30,366 nucleotides of DNA from Synergistales bacterium (GCA_026002695.1 BOCB01000015.1:1-30366), one strand, 5' to 3'; positions 1 through 8,895 are shown, counted from the first letter of the stretch. Numbers and translations: made by a program. Notes: generated by a model from the sequence alone, not told the origin.

Positions 1-187
1 CGTATATATCAACTCGCCAACCAAGAGCCGCGTTGTTCCCGTACTGATACGCTATGAACTGCGCCGTTATCTGCAACGTAACTATGATGCAGAGGCAAAA
101 CACGGCAAACGCCTTCGTCCTGTAGTTGTTGCCGTCATTCATGCCCTGAAAAGAATAGTCGCCCGTCCTGACCTCGCTTCTCGCCAT
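1..187 (-). CDS. traG: Probable TraG/VirD4-type coupling protein, N-terminus only (runs off left edge)
   Basis: An open frame starts with ATG at 187-185, overlapping the TAA of the upstream KfrB-domain gene (TAATG), and stays open for 62 codons to the window edge. It has a short charged start and one hydrophobic segment at about residues 26-45. The stretch around residues 38-60 (LQITAQFIAYQYGN, then ALGW) resembles from memory the N-terminal membrane region of IncP TraG (LQTATQYFAHSF, then GLGW). TraG is the membrane ATPase that brings the relaxosome to the secretion channel. The Walker motifs would lie beyond the window, so the call rests on this short similarity and on position in a transfer operon. 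It could instead be another membrane protein. Confidence 0.55.
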   Translation of the reverse strand, partial: MARSEVRTGDYSFQGMNDGNNYRTKAFAVFCLCIIVTLQITAQFIAYQYGNNAALGWRVDIY

Positions 188-1194
188 TATAATTCACGCT
201 CCTCAGTGTTTTTTTCGAGAGATTCCCTCGCCTTCGTCATTTCCTCTCTTGTCATAACGGCACTTTTGCCGTCGCGCCCTTTGGTTATGGATACGTCGTC
301 TCCGACAGCGATGTTTGTTTCGGCGGCGATGTCCTTAATCCTGTGCAGTATCGCCATGTTGCCGGATATTCTCTGTATGGCTATTTTGTCGGGATGACTC
401 CCCGTTATGCCGACAATCCTTCCGCTGTACGTCCTGCCTGTCTGCGCACTGAGTACGACAGTGCCGAGTCCCATTTTTTGCTTGGCAACAGCCGTTGCGT
501 TCGCGCTGTTAGAGGCAGACGCTTCTTTGCCGGACGCTGAACTCCGTAAATCCTGTACCTCGGCGTTGGCCTTGTCTACGGAGGACATTACCGCTTCTTG
601 TTCGGGCGTCAGGTCGGCGTTAGGGAGATTGCCGTCAAGTCCGCGGGGAATGAGCGCTGCTCCCGCGAGGAGTTCAGCGGCTCTCTGTGCTTCAGCCTTT
701 GCTTTTTGCGCCTCGTCGTACAGCAGAATGTCCTCGCGCGCGATATTCGGCTCAAAAAGCTCTATGTTTTTGTTTATATACCTGTTGGCCACATATTGGA
801 GGGTTCCACCGAGTTCGCCCATAATCTTCATATCCTCAAGGGATGTGCCGAGCGTCTTGAAAGTGGCTGCGTCCAAGCGAAAGGGATTGCGGAATAGGCT
901 CATGGATTTTTGCGCATCCGCTCCCTTCTCGTCATATACGCCACTGATGTAGCAGTTGAGATATATCCCCTCGGACGAGCCAAACTGCGGCGAGGCCAAA
1001 AAGTCAAAACCGTAATTTGTAATCTCCCTTGTCTCTGAGCGCTCAACAAGCCCGTAGTCCAAAATAGCGTTTGCTCTTTCAAAATCCGGCATGGCCTCCA
1101 CGATTTTGAATATCTCCGCCATGAGCGTCTCATTGGTATGTCGCTCGCCCTCCTTGCGCTCTTTTATTGGCTGTCCGTCATTCTTATTCCACAT
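187..1194 (-). CDS. KfrB-domain accessory protein of the ICE (function unknown)
   Basis: The protein has 335 residues. The start is taken at ATG 1194, preceded by AAAGGTGG eight bases upstream; the frame is open further upstream but without a ribosome site. The N-terminal half matches nothing I recognise. A charged Ala/Glu-rich segment lies at about residues 165-235. The C-terminal roughly 75 residues carry a KfrB-like domain with the signature AQTGRTYSGRIVG, then IAIQRI, then ILHRI. The same signature ends the giant helicase and the ArdC-like protein encoded upstream on the same strand. The gene lies 26 bp after the helicase stop and overlaps the next gene, so it is probably part of the same leftward operon. 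KfrB is named after an IncP plasmid stability region; its activity here is unknown. Confidence 0.7.
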   Translation of the reverse strand: MWNKNDGQPIKERKEGERHTNETLMAEIFKIVEAMPDFERANAILDYGLVERSETREITNYGFDFLASPQFGSSEGIYLNCYISGVYDEKGADAQKSMSLFRNPFRLDAATFKTLGTSLEDMKIMGELGGTLQYVANRYINKNIELFEPNIAREDILLYDEAQKAKAEAQRAAELLAGAALIPRGLDGNLPNADLTPEQEAVMSSVDKANAEVQDLRSSASGKEASASNSANATAVAKQKMGLGTVVLSAQTGRTYSGRIVGITGSHPDKIAIQRISGNMAILHRIKDIAAETNIAVGDDVSITKGRDGKSAVMTREEMTKARESLEKNTEEREL

Positions 1195-1220
1195 TGAAAA
1201 TTCCACCTTTCTCAATATCC

Positions 1221-4200
1221 TCAATAGCTGACAGCTTCTTGCTCCTGCCCGTTTCCCTTTTGGGCAACACTGCATTTGCCGATGTTGTCGTAGGTAACGC
1301 AGATGTTGTCTTTCTCATGTGTGCGTATCATCGCCAACAGCTCAGGGTTGTTATTCAGGTTATGGATAATGCCCTGACTGTGGGATATTTTCTGCACGGC
1401 GTATTTTTCGCCGATTTCAAGAACATCGCCGCTGTAAACCCTGCACTTCTGCGCGTCCATGACAAAGGAGTTTCCTCCGAGTTTCCTCTTGGCGCTGTCA
1501 ATCAGGTAATTCCTCTCGTCCGGCACGCTCTTGGCGGCTACGGCCTCCGGCTGCTCTTCGCTCCTGATTTTCCCGTCCATATTCAGTGAAATATCGAGTT
1601 CTCGTAGGCGGGTGAGTTTCGCGTTCAGCTCGTCCTCCTTTTGAAACGGCCTTAACACCTCCTCCTGCGCGTCCTTCACCTGTTTGCGCAGTGATTCGAT
1701 TCTCTCCTGTTGTGTTGCGATACGCTCAGGTATCTTGTCAAGCGCGTTGTTGAGGCGGGTTATATTACCGGAGGGGCTGTCGCCTAAACTTACCGAGTGG
1801 CTGAAGGTTCCTTTCAACGTTACCTCCGGCATCTTGTATATATCCGAGAGCCTGACGCTCATCTCAAAGCCTCTGTACTCGCCGAGGTCAGTCGGAATGA
1901 ACGAGGCAATGCCCTTGCACAGCTTGTGTAACGCTTCGGCGGCTGTATCCCGCTTGAAGTAGCGCTTGCCCATTATCTCCATGCCCGGAAACTCCTCCCC
2001 TTTGGTCTTTGCGGCGAGCTTTTCGTCCTGTTGCAATCTCTCAATAGAGCTTTCGACGAGCTTTATTGAAGTCGGATAGTGCTTGTTCAGCTTGTCCTGC
2101 AAGGTGTAGATGTTGTTCTGGTGGCTCGATTTGGCCATTTTAAGCTTCGCCACCTCCACATCAAGCGCCATCTTCTCCCGTATCTCAGGATTACCCGCCG
2201 CGAGCGCCTTTACTTCTGCATAGGAGAGGACGGACTCGTCGATGTCCTCACAGCTCCGCATTGGGCTTTTCGAGGTCATTATCTGGGATATGAATTTCTG
2301 CTTGTTCTCCAAGGCCTGATAGAGATACGAGTCGAAAGTACCCTCCGTGACGTAACGGTAAACGTGAACCAGTTTGTTCTCGTTCCCCTGCCGGATGATT
2401 CTTCCCGCTCTCTGCTCCAAATCACTCGGCCTCCACGGACAATCCAGGTCGTGGAGCGCTATGAGCTTATCCTGCACGTTCGTCCCCGAACCCATTTTCT
2501 GCGTTGAGCCCATGAGTATACGAATGCTCCCCTTTCGCACCTTGGCGAACAACTCTTTTTTCTTCTGCTCGTTGTCGGCGTCATGGATGTAGGCGATTTC
2601 ACCCTCCGGTATACCCTTTTGAAGCAGCTTATGGCGTATGTCGTCGTAGACGTTGAACTTGTCCTTGCCCGGAGTGGAGAAGTCGCAAAACACGAGCTGT
2701 GTGCTCCTTTCGCCCCGCGTTTCCTCCCATATCCTGTGGATGTTCTCCATACATGCGTTGACCTTGCTCTGTGGTTCGTCGGGATATGACGAATTCATAA
2801 GCCGCTGGTCAAGCCCTATTTTTCTGCCATCGGTGGTAATCAAGAGCATGTTGTCCACGTTCGGCTCGACCGCTTTGGCGCTGACAGCCGCCGCCCTGTC
2901 GGATAACTCCTTGACAAGAGCCTGCTGTACCTCGGTGGGCTTTACGGAGATATTGTGGAACTCCGCTTCGGGCCGTGGGAGGTTCAAAGTGTCGGCTGTC
3001 TTTATGTCGGCAACGTCTTTGAAAACGTTCATTAACTCCGGCAGATTGTAGAATTTCGAGAAGCGGGTGCGAGCGCGATACCCGCTTCCTTCGGGAGCGA
3101 GCTCAATACCGGTCGAAGTCTCCCCAAACGTGCTTGCCCAAGCATCGAAGTGCTGTAACGACATATCCGTGAGCCTGTCGTACCGGAGATACCGCATTAT
3201 CGTATATAACTCCGTCATGGAGTTGGATATTGGCGTTCCCGTTGCGAATATGACGCCCTTGCCTCCGGTCAGCTTGTCCATGTAGCGGCACTTCATGAAC
3301 ATATCTGAGGATTTCTGCGAGTCCGTCTGCGGTATTCCCGCTATATTACGCATCTTTGTGTACAGAAAGAGGTTCTTGAAGTTTTGGCTTTCGTCCGCGA
3401 AAAGCCTGTCAACTCCCAATTCCTCGAAGGTTACAACGTCGTCCTTTCGCTCCTGAGAGGTTAATTTTTCGAGCTTCGCCTCAAGGCTTTTTTTTGTCTT
3501 TTCCATCTGCTTTGTGGTAAATCGCGAGCCTCCCTGCGCCTCAAAGTCCTCTATTGCATCCGCGATGTCCCATATCTGCTTTTGTATGAACTCCTCCTGC
3601 CGTTTGGCCGATACCGGTATCCTCTCAAACTGCGAGTGCCCGATTATAACGGCGTCATAGTCTCCCGTGGCCACTCGCGCGCAGAACTTCTTCCGATTCG
3701 CCGTCTCGAAGTCCTTTTTAGTGGCGACGAGAATATTAGCGGCAGGGTACAGCCTCAAAAACTCCGACGCCATCTGCTCGGTGAGATGATTGGGAACAAC
3801 GAAAAGGCTTTTATTACAAAGCCCCAATCTCTTACTCTCCATAGCGGCGGCGGCCATTTCGTAGGTCTTTCCGGCTCCCACCTCGTGCGCGAGTAAGGTA
3901 TTGCCCCCATATAAGATATGGGCGATTGCGTTGCTCTGATGTTCTCTGAGCTCTATCTCAGGGCTCATGCCGGGGAAGGAGATATGGCTTCCGTCATATT
4001 CCCTTGGGCGTGTCGAGTTGAACAGCAGATTGTACTTGCTGACGAGTTCCTCACGCCTTTCGGGGTCACGGAAGATCCAATCCTTGAACGCCTCCTTTAC
4101 CGTCTCCTGCTTCAACTGCGCCATAGCGGTCTCCCTGCGGTTAAGGACAGAGTGGTCGCTCCCGTTTTCATCGGTTACAGTGTCATATACACGCACGTCC

Positions 4201-4241
4201 TTGAGATTCAGCGTGTTCTCGATGATTTTGTAGGCGCTCAT
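1221..4241 (-). CDS. SNF2-type helicase half of giant methylase-helicase protein, cut off from its 5' part by the nested element
   Basis: The frame is 1006 residues long from ATG 4241, but homology-like sequence continues upstream to the element boundary at about 4280 (residues QNVRANSTYGTNR before that Met), so the ATG is internal and has no ribosome site. SNF2/DEAD-like motifs appear in order: LAHEVGAGKT (ATP-binding loop), LFADESQNFKNL (Walker B-like DES box), ATGTPISNS (motif III), TQLVFCDFSTP, MGSGTNVQ, and WRPSDLEQRAGRIIRQGN (motifs V-VI with arginine fingers). A coiled-coil-rich region follows. The last about 75 residues form a KfrB-like domain (AQKCRVYSGDV, AVQKI, IIHNL). Proteins of this class in ICEs fuse a DNA methylase to a helicase and are thought to act on incoming DNA. 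Here the helicase has lost its native start and may not be translated. Confidence 0.85.
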   Translation of the reverse strand: MSAYKIIENTLNLKDVRVYDTVTDENGSDHSVLNRRETAMAQLKQETVKEAFKDWIFRDPERREELVSKYNLLFNSTRPREYDGSHISFPGMSPEIELREHQSNAIAHILYGGNTLLAHEVGAGKTYEMAAAAMESKRLGLCNKSLFVVPNHLTEQMASEFLRLYPAANILVATKKDFETANRKKFCARVATGDYDAVIIGHSQFERIPVSAKRQEEFIQKQIWDIADAIEDFEAQGGSRFTTKQMEKTKKSLEAKLEKLTSQERKDDVVTFEELGVDRLFADESQNFKNLFLYTKMRNIAGIPQTDSQKSSDMFMKCRYMDKLTGGKGVIFATGTPISNSMTELYTIMRYLRYDRLTDMSLQHFDAWASTFGETSTGIELAPEGSGYRARTRFSKFYNLPELMNVFKDVADIKTADTLNLPRPEAEFHNISVKPTEVQQALVKELSDRAAAVSAKAVEPNVDNMLLITTDGRKIGLDQRLMNSSYPDEPQSKVNACMENIHRIWEETRGERSTQLVFCDFSTPGKDKFNVYDDIRHKLLQKGIPEGEIAYIHDADNEQKKKELFAKVRKGSIRILMGSTQKMGSGTNVQDKLIALHDLDCPWRPSDLEQRAGRIIRQGNENKLVHVYRYVTEGTFDSYLYQALENKQKFISQIMTSKSPMRSCEDIDESVLSYAEVKALAAGNPEIREKMALDVEVAKLKMAKSSHQNNIYTLQDKLNKHYPTSIKLVESSIERLQQDEKLAAKTKGEEFPGMEIMGKRYFKRDTAAEALHKLCKGIASFIPTDLGEYRGFEMSVRLSDIYKMPEVTLKGTFSHSVSLGDSPSGNITRLNNALDKIPERIATQQERIESLRKQVKDAQEEVLRPFQKEDELNAKLTRLRELDISLNMDGKIRSEEQPEAVAAKSVPDERNYLIDSAKRKLGGNSFVMDAQKCRVYSGDVLEIGEKYAVQKISHSQGIIHNLNNNPELLAMIRTHEKDNICVTYDNIGKCSVAQKGNGQEQEAVSY

Positions 4242-4263
4242 GCGATTGGTGCCGTAGGTGGAG

Positions 4264-4291
4264 TTGGCTCTGACGTTCTGGGACGTATAAT
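4264..4291 (+). promoter_or_regulatory. Half-site promoter at left end: TATAAT -10 with weak -35 from the host gene
   Basis: A perfect -10 hexamer TATAAT lies at 4286-4291, five bases inside the core repeat. In the integrated form the best -35 is TTGGCT at 4264-4269 with a 16-bp spacer, four of six matches and supplied by the interrupted helicase gene. In an excised circle the sequence upstream would instead be the right end, giving TTGACA with a 17-bp spacer. It reads towards tnpV, tnpW and the recombinase. Confidence 0.6.
4274..4280. repeat. Left copy of 7-bp core direct repeat (attL) of nested element
   Basis: CGTTCTG is shared with 14781-14787. Sequence outside (GAGTTGGCTCTGA) continues the helicase gene and sequence inside (GGACGTATAAT) belongs to the element. 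The flanking bases next to the two copies differ, so the homologous core is only these 7 bp. Confidence 0.85.
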
Positions 4292-4298
4292 ATAAAGG

Positions 4299-4320
4299 GT
4301 AGTAATGATACGACTACTAC
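4299..4320. repeat. Short inverted repeat near left end of nested element
   Basis: GTAGTA (4299-4304) and TACTAC (4315-4320) form a 6-bp inverted repeat with a 10-base loop, just inside the left end and before tnpV. It could be a recombinase or accessory-protein binding site; the arms are short enough to be chance. Confidence 0.3.
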
Positions 4321-4402
4321 AATATAGGCGCGTCAGCCATTTGCGGCACAGATGACAGACACCGCTACGTCCCACGAAATCACAAACACGAAAGGAGTTT
4401 TT

Positions 4403-4690
4403 ATGCCAAACGAGATTACCTACACGCAAGTCGGCGATTACCTGTTGCCCGACTTGGCGTTAACCCCGATACCCGCAGAGGAAAAGGACAAGCCCCTCGG
4501 ACGCTATGCCGTACTTCACAAAGCGTACTTGAAAGAACACCGCTCGATACTCTACAACAAGCTGTTGCTGGCGGGCAAGCTGTTCCCCTTGCTGCGCGAA
4601 ATTGACGAGGCGGCGCGGAACCGATTAGCCACAATCGGCAACCGCGAAATCGCGCACGAGATAATCCTCTCCGAACTCGTCTACAACTAA
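4403..4690 (+). CDS. tnpV: TnpV family transposon-encoded protein
   Basis: The product is 95 residues from ATG 4403, chosen because AAAGGAG lies five bases upstream; an upstream in-frame ATG at 4352 has no ribosome site. The family signature is clear: ITYTQVGDYLLPDL near the N-terminus, then LGRYAVLHKAYLKEHR, LLLAGKL, LLREIDEAARNRL and the terminal ILSELVYN. The TnpV C-terminal MxWVxxMN segment is shortened here, making the protein somewhat smaller than the usual 110-120 residues. TnpV is encoded next to large serine recombinases in Tn4451-type elements and its biochemical role is not established. It is first in the rightward operon after the left end. Confidence 0.88.
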   Translation: MPNEITYTQVGDYLLPDLALTPIPAEEKDKPLGRYAVLHKAYLKEHRSILYNKLLLAGKLFPLLREIDEAARNRLATIGNREIAHEIILSELVYN

Positions 4691-4742
4691 CTATCAGCAT
4701 TATAACCTAACAAAAACTAAAATTCAATAAGGAGCTAATCGT

Positions 4743-4943
4743 ATGCAAGGTGCTGAAATCAGCGCGGCTGCGAGGCGTGACGAATCGGAAACCTTAATCG
4801 TCAAAGCAGAGCCGCATAAATTGCGGAAACGGATTGGCTCCACCACCATAGAGGTGTCAGTCTATTTCAGCGAAACCGCAAAAGAAACCTACGAGGACAA
4901 AATCCTCAGACTGATGGAACGTGAGGTGAGAAATAATGCCTGA
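4743..4943 (+). CDS. tnpW: TnpW family transposon-encoded protein
   Basis: This 66-residue protein starts at ATG 4743, with AAGGAG eight bases upstream. The core KRIGSTTIEVSVYFSETAKE and KILRLMEREV matches the short conserved TnpW block (KRIGSTTY.V.VHFS.TS.ET..DKI.RLI). TnpW proteins accompany the recombinase in Tn4451-like elements and have no defined activity. The gene ends 46 bases before the recombinase start and lies in the same orientation, so co-transcription with tnpV and the recombinase is likely. Confidence 0.85.
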   Translation: MQGAEISAAARRDESETLIVKAEPHKLRKRIGSTTIEVSVYFSETAKETYEDKILRLMEREVRNNA

Positions 4944-4989
4944 CGTTCCGTGTGCCGCAACCGCTGACTGCCAGAAAGAAGGAAATACT

Positions 4990-6767
4990 ATGCAGTCAAA
5001 AATCACAGCGTTGTACTCTCGGCTCTCCCGTGATGACGAGCAGCTTGGAGACAGTACATCTATCAAAAATCAGAAAGAAATGTTGGAGGATTACGCCGCG
5101 AAAAACGGTTTCACGAATACCCGGCATTTCTCTGATGACGGCTACACCGGGGGTAACTTCCAAAGACCCGGTTGGCAGGATATGATTGCCGAAATCGAAG
5201 CCGGAAATGTGGCTCTCGTAATATGCAAAGATATGTCGAGGGCAGGTAGGGATTATCTGCAAACAGGCTTTTACACGGAGGTTTTCTTCCGCGAAAAAGG
5301 CGTTCGGTTTATCGCGATGGCAAACAATATCGACAGCCAAAACCGCGAGAGCAGCGAGTTCGCGCCGTTCCTAAATATTATGAGCGAATGGTATCTGCGC
5401 GACGCAAGCCGCAAGGTGAAATCGGTGTTCAAGTCGCGTGGAATGGACGGAAAGCGGCTGACATTTTCTCCGATTTACGGTTACAAGCTCGACCCCGCCG
5501 ACAAGAATAAATGGATAATCGACAGCGAAAGTGCCGCCATTGTCTGCCGCATTTTCGACCTCACAATTGAGGGTAAGGGTCCGGTCGTAATCGCCCGAAT
5601 ACTCGCGGAAGAAAAAATCGAGCGACCATCGTACTATCTCTATACGCACGGTATCGTAGACTTGAACTACTACGACCATTCTACCCCCTACGCTTGGAGC
5701 GGCAACACGATAGCGCATATGCTCCAAAAGCCCGAATTATGGGCGATACCGTCAATTTTCGCAGTTACAAAGACAGCTACAAGGACAAGAAGCCGAAGTT
5801 TACGAAGAAAGAGGACTGGGCTGTTTTCGAGAACACGCACCCCGCTATCGTGAGCCGCGAGATATGGGAAACCGCGCAGAAATGCCGCAAGACCGTTCGG
5901 CGCACGGACACGCTCGGCGAGGCGAACCCACTCACGGGCTTGGTGTTTTGCGCTGACTGCGGAGCTAAACTTTACAATCACCGACAGCCGTACCCGAAAA
6001 CGTATGTGAACGAAAAAGGCTACACCTGCACACGTTCATCGCGCGATGTGTACGCTTGTTCAACCTACTCGCTCACAGGGCGGCGGTTTGACAGACAATG
6101 CACACAACACCAAATCAGAACGGTTCTATTGCGCGAAGCGGCTCTCGCGGCGATAAAAGCGGCAAGCGGAGCGGTCAAAACGAACGAGGCTGAGTTTGTC
6201 GCCAAGCTGCGCGAAACGTCGGCAATCAGACAAGAGGAAACCGTTAAAACACACAAGCAGAAAATCTCACAGGGCAACAAGCGCATCGCGGAACTCGATA
6301 AGCTGATAAAGCTCATTTACGAAGATAATGTCGGCGGGAAATTGAGCGATAAACGATTCGCCGCGCTGTCCGAGGAATACGAGCAGGAACAGGCTGAATT
6401 GGAGCAGATTGCACAGTTGCAATCGGAACTCAACGCTTTCAACGCCGACACCGACCGCACCGATAAATTCATCGAAATCGTGAAACGGTACACCGATTTT
6501 TCGGAATTGACCGCGCCGATGATAGCAAAATTTATTGAGAAAATCGTCGTTCACGAAGCCGACAAATCAAGCGGAGAGCGCGTCCAAAAGGTTGACGTGT
6601 ATCTAAATTACATCGGCAAGTTTGACGCGCCGGAGCCGGAATTTACGCCGGAGCAAATCGTAGCCGAGCAAACGGCGCGGTTGAAACGGGAGCGGTGCCG
6701 CGACGCGCAACGCCGATACGTCGCCCGTAAACGCGAACAGGCGGCAATGGCGACAGTAACAGTATAA
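4990..6767 (+). pseudogene. Large serine recombinase (TnpX-like) of the nested element, disrupted by a one-base frameshift
   Basis: The start is ATG 4990 with AAGGAAA just upstream. Residues 5-14 (ITALYSRLSR) carry the catalytic serine Ser10, followed by GDSTSIKNQ and CKDMSRAGRDYLQTGFYTE of the resolvase domain. The recombinase domain follows (PYAWSGNTIAHMLQKPE). At about 5735-5740 the frame breaks: family members read PEYMG-TVNFR, whereas this copy reads CCCGAATTATGGGC, one base short. The other frame continues with MGDTVNFRSYKDSYKDKK, a zinc-ribbon region (VFCADCGAKLYNHR), a long coiled coil and stop at 6767. The predicted first-frame product ends at 5853 without the zinc ribbon and coiled coil, so integration and excision activity is probably lost unless this is a sequencing error. 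It would normally excise and integrate the element by recombination at the CGTTCTG core. Confidence 0.88.
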
Positions 6768-6783
6768 TCAATAATCGCAATGG

Positions 6784-6815
6784 GCGGTTCACGAATTATC
6801 GTGAGCCGCTTTTTT
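6784..6815 (+). terminator. Rho-independent terminator after the serine recombinase
   Basis: Stem GCGGTTCACG / CGTGAGCCGC (6784-6793 and 6800-6809, one G-U pair) with loop AATTAT and a run of six T (6810-6815). It lies 17 bases after the recombinase stop and separates the tnp operon from the mob genes. Confidence 0.85.
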
Positions 6816-6850
6816 GCACCCAAAATCAAAATTATATGGAGGACACCACT

Positions 6851-7222
6851 ATGGCACGGAAAACCAAAATTGAGAAAATCGCGGAGACGGACAAGCAAAT
6901 CCAAGAGCTTGAAGCCTATAAAAAGAAACTCGAAGCCGAACAGCGCGAGGATGAGCGAAGAAAGCGCACGAACCGCCTATGTGAGCGCGGCGGCTTTATC
7001 GAGAGCGTTATGCCCGAAACCGTCAAACTCGACAAGGCGCAATTTCAAGAGTTCATCAAAAATACGCTGCTCACACCGTTTTCACAGCGTATTCTCGCGC
7101 AAATGCTCCCGCTAAAGCCGCAAGAACCCGCCGAGGAAACGTCTGAAACGCCGCGAACCGTTCCCGCGCCGAGTGTTGCGAACGCCGAGAAAGCAAGCAA
7201 TAACACGCCGAAACTTGCGTAG
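6851..7222 (+). CDS. DUF3847-family small protein, probable mobilization accessory
   Basis: The product has 123 residues. ATG 6851 is chosen because GGAGG lies eight bases upstream; that GGAGG is part of an earlier in-frame ATG (6836) which therefore probably serves only as ribosome site. The N-terminal 45 residues form a charged coiled coil (KIEKIAETDKQIQELEAYKKKLEAEQ as overlapping heptads), followed by RTNRLCERGGFIESVMPE, typical of DUF3847/MobC-like proteins beside MobA/MobL relaxases. The C-terminal third is Pro/Ala-rich. It sits just upstream of the oriT hairpins and mobA, consistent with a relaxosome accessory protein, but no function is proven. Confidence 0.75.
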   Translation: MARKTKIEKIAETDKQIQELEAYKKKLEAEQREDERRKRTNRLCERGGFIESVMPETVKLDKAQFQEFIKNTLLTPFSQRILAQMLPLKPQEPAEETSETPRTVPAPSVANAEKASNNTPKLA

Positions 7223-7224
7223 GA

Positions 7225-7306
7225 CAGTTCGTAGAACTGCGCACCTATCTACCACAAGTGGTAGGTTGCGCCCTGCCGGGGGCGTTTTGTGCCTGTCGGC
7301 ACAAAA
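7225..7306 (+). other. oriT: Putative MOBQ-type origin of transfer of the nested element
   Basis: Four consecutive hairpins fill the gap before mobA: CAGTTC/GAACTG (7225-7239), CTACCAC/GTGGTAG with a 2-base loop (7249-7264), CGCCC/GGGCG (7269-7284) and TTTTGTGCC/GGCACAAAA (7285-7306). Immediately after the second hairpin comes GGTTGCGCCCTG (7264-7275), close to the RSF1010/pSK41-type nic region AAGTGCG|CCCT. The expected cut is between 7270 and 7271. Placement directly upstream of a MOBQ-family relaxase supports this; cleavage is inferred from similarity. Confidence 0.7.
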
Positions 7307-7321
7307 GAACGGAGGTGACGT

Positions 7322-8848
7322 ATGGCGATTTACCATTGCAATATAACGGTTTTCAGCCGAGCGAAAGGTGCGTGTTCCGTAGCAAAGGCGGCGTATCGCT
7401 CCTGGAGCGTGTTGCGCGATGAGCGGACGGGCGAAACGCACGACTACACGCGCAAAATGGGAATTGTGCATTGCGAGGTGCTGCTGCCGCAAAAAGCTCC
7501 CGCAGAGTACGCCGACCGCGCCATTCTTTGGAACGCCGTTGAACGAGCCGAGAAAGCGGATAACGCGCAAGTTGCGCGAGAGATTGAGGTTGCACTTCCC
7601 CGCGAGTTGACGCACGAGCAAAACATTTCTCTTGCCCGCAGGTTTGCACAAGAGGTTTTCGTATCGGCGGGAATGTGCGCGGACGTTTGCGTTCACGACA
7701 AAGGCGACGGCAACCCTCACGCGCATATTATGCTGACAATGCGACCTCTCAACGAGGACGGTTCGTGGGGCGTGAAACAGCGAAAGGTTTACACGCTTGA
7801 TGATAACGGAAACAAGATTTACGACCCAATTAAGCGGACGTACAAATGCAAGACGGTCAAGAGTGTTGACTGGAACGACCGCGCCAATGCCGAGTATTGG
7901 CGTCGTTCGTGGGCGGCGTATGCCAACGGCGCATTGCGATTGGCGGGTGTGCTGACCGACGAAAACGCTCTCGACCACCGCTCATATAAGCGGCAGGGCA
8001 AAGAGGAATTGCCGACTATCCATTTGGGCGTTGCCGCAAGTCAAATGGAGCGCAAAGGTATACGCACGGACAAAGGCAATTACAATCGCGGCATTGAGAA
8101 TTTCAATCAGCAGTTGCGGCAAGTCAAGGCGCGTATTTCCAAACTCCAAGGCTGGCTGAAAGAGGAAAAGGCAAGCACTCCGACGTTGTTGTATGATACG
8201 TTACAAGAGATTTTGGCAAGCGGCAAAAGCGATAGTCTGTCCGCAAAAATCCGCAATTTGCAACTCGCCGCAAAGACGCTGAACTTCATCACCGAACACA
8301 AGATTTCAGACCTCGCCGAACTCGCGGACGCGGTGGGCGATTTGTACGGAGAGCAAATGGCGATGAACGATAAGCTGAAACCAATTGAGCGTCGGATAAA
8401 AACGCTTGACGAACACTTGCAGCAGAGCGGAATTTTCAAGCAGCATCGCAAGATTGCGGCGCAGTACGATAAACTATATGCCGAGTACAAAACCGCTAAA
8501 AAGGCGACGGGCTTTTTAGCAAAATCGAAAGCGGATAAGGCGCACACGGCGGCGCAGGATTTCTATGAATCGTATCGCACAGAGATGATGCTGTTCCGCT
8601 CCGCCGAGAAGTATCTCAAGGGCGTGTTGCAGTCGCGTTACGACCCGAAAAAGCTGCCGCCGATTAAGCTGTGGCAGGACGAACGCGCCGCGAAAATAGC
8701 CGAGAAACAGGCGATGTATGTTGACTATCGCGCCTTGAAAGACGAGGTGAAAAGCGCGGAGACGATTCGCCGTTACGCCGAGGACGTTATGCGCGTGGTT
8801 GAGCCGAGGGAGAGGGGGAAAACGAAAAGTTGGGAGGTAGATATTTAA
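7322..8848 (+). CDS. mobA: MobA/MobL family (MOBQ) relaxase
   Basis: The protein has 508 residues, starting at ATG 7322 with GGAGGTGA five bases upstream. It opens with MAIYHCNITVFSR, as in the family, and has AAYRSW with Tyr25 as probable nicking tyrosine. Three-histidine motif H125-DKGDGNP-H133-A-H135 binds the metal. The N-terminal about 230 residues form the relaxase domain; the remainder is largely helical and charged, lacking an obvious primase or helicase signature. It would nick the adjacent oriT and lead the strand into a conjugation channel supplied in trans, here possibly the Trb system of the host ICE. The mob genes follow a terminator and so may have their own promoter. Confidence 0.92.
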   Translation: MAIYHCNITVFSRAKGACSVAKAAYRSWSVLRDERTGETHDYTRKMGIVHCEVLLPQKAPAEYADRAILWNAVERAEKADNAQVAREIEVALPRELTHEQNISLARRFAQEVFVSAGMCADVCVHDKGDGNPHAHIMLTMRPLNEDGSWGVKQRKVYTLDDNGNKIYDPIKRTYKCKTVKSVDWNDRANAEYWRRSWAAYANGALRLAGVLTDENALDHRSYKRQGKEELPTIHLGVAASQMERKGIRTDKGNYNRGIENFNQQLRQVKARISKLQGWLKEEKASTPTLLYDTLQEILASGKSDSLSAKIRNLQLAAKTLNFITEHKISDLAELADAVGDLYGEQMAMNDKLKPIERRIKTLDEHLQQSGIFKQHRKIAAQYDKLYAEYKTAKKATGFLAKSKADKAHTAAQDFYESYRTEMMLFRSAEKYLKGVLQSRYDPKKLPPIKLWQDERAAKIAEKQAMYVDYRALKDEVKSAETIRRYAEDVMRVVEPRERGKTKSWEVDI

Positions 8849-8856
8849 CAGAGGAA

Positions 8857-8890
8857 CTTGCGGGGAGAGGGATAGCACCTCACCCGCAAG
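8857..8890. terminator. Possible bidirectional hairpin between convergent mobA and OLD genes
   Basis: CTTGCGGG (8857-8864) pairs with CCCGCAAG (8883-8890), with GAG/CTC able to extend the stem. It lies in the 47-bp gap between the two convergent stops. Neither side has a clear T run, so termination is plausible from position rather than proven. Confidence 0.45.
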
Positions 8891-8895
8891 ATACA

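Noticed and set aside
206..952. Long plus-strand frames opposite the KfrB-domain and helicase genes
   Set aside because: They are antisense shadows; the minus strand has ribosome sites and recognisable domains.
5730..5745. Programmed frameshift in the serine recombinase
   Set aside because: No slippery heptamer or homopolymer run at the break; a single-base deletion explains it fully.
7112..7978. Minus-strand 288-residue frame opposite mobA
   Set aside because: Antisense to the strongly supported MobA relaxase domain; Arg-rich composition typical of a shadow frame.
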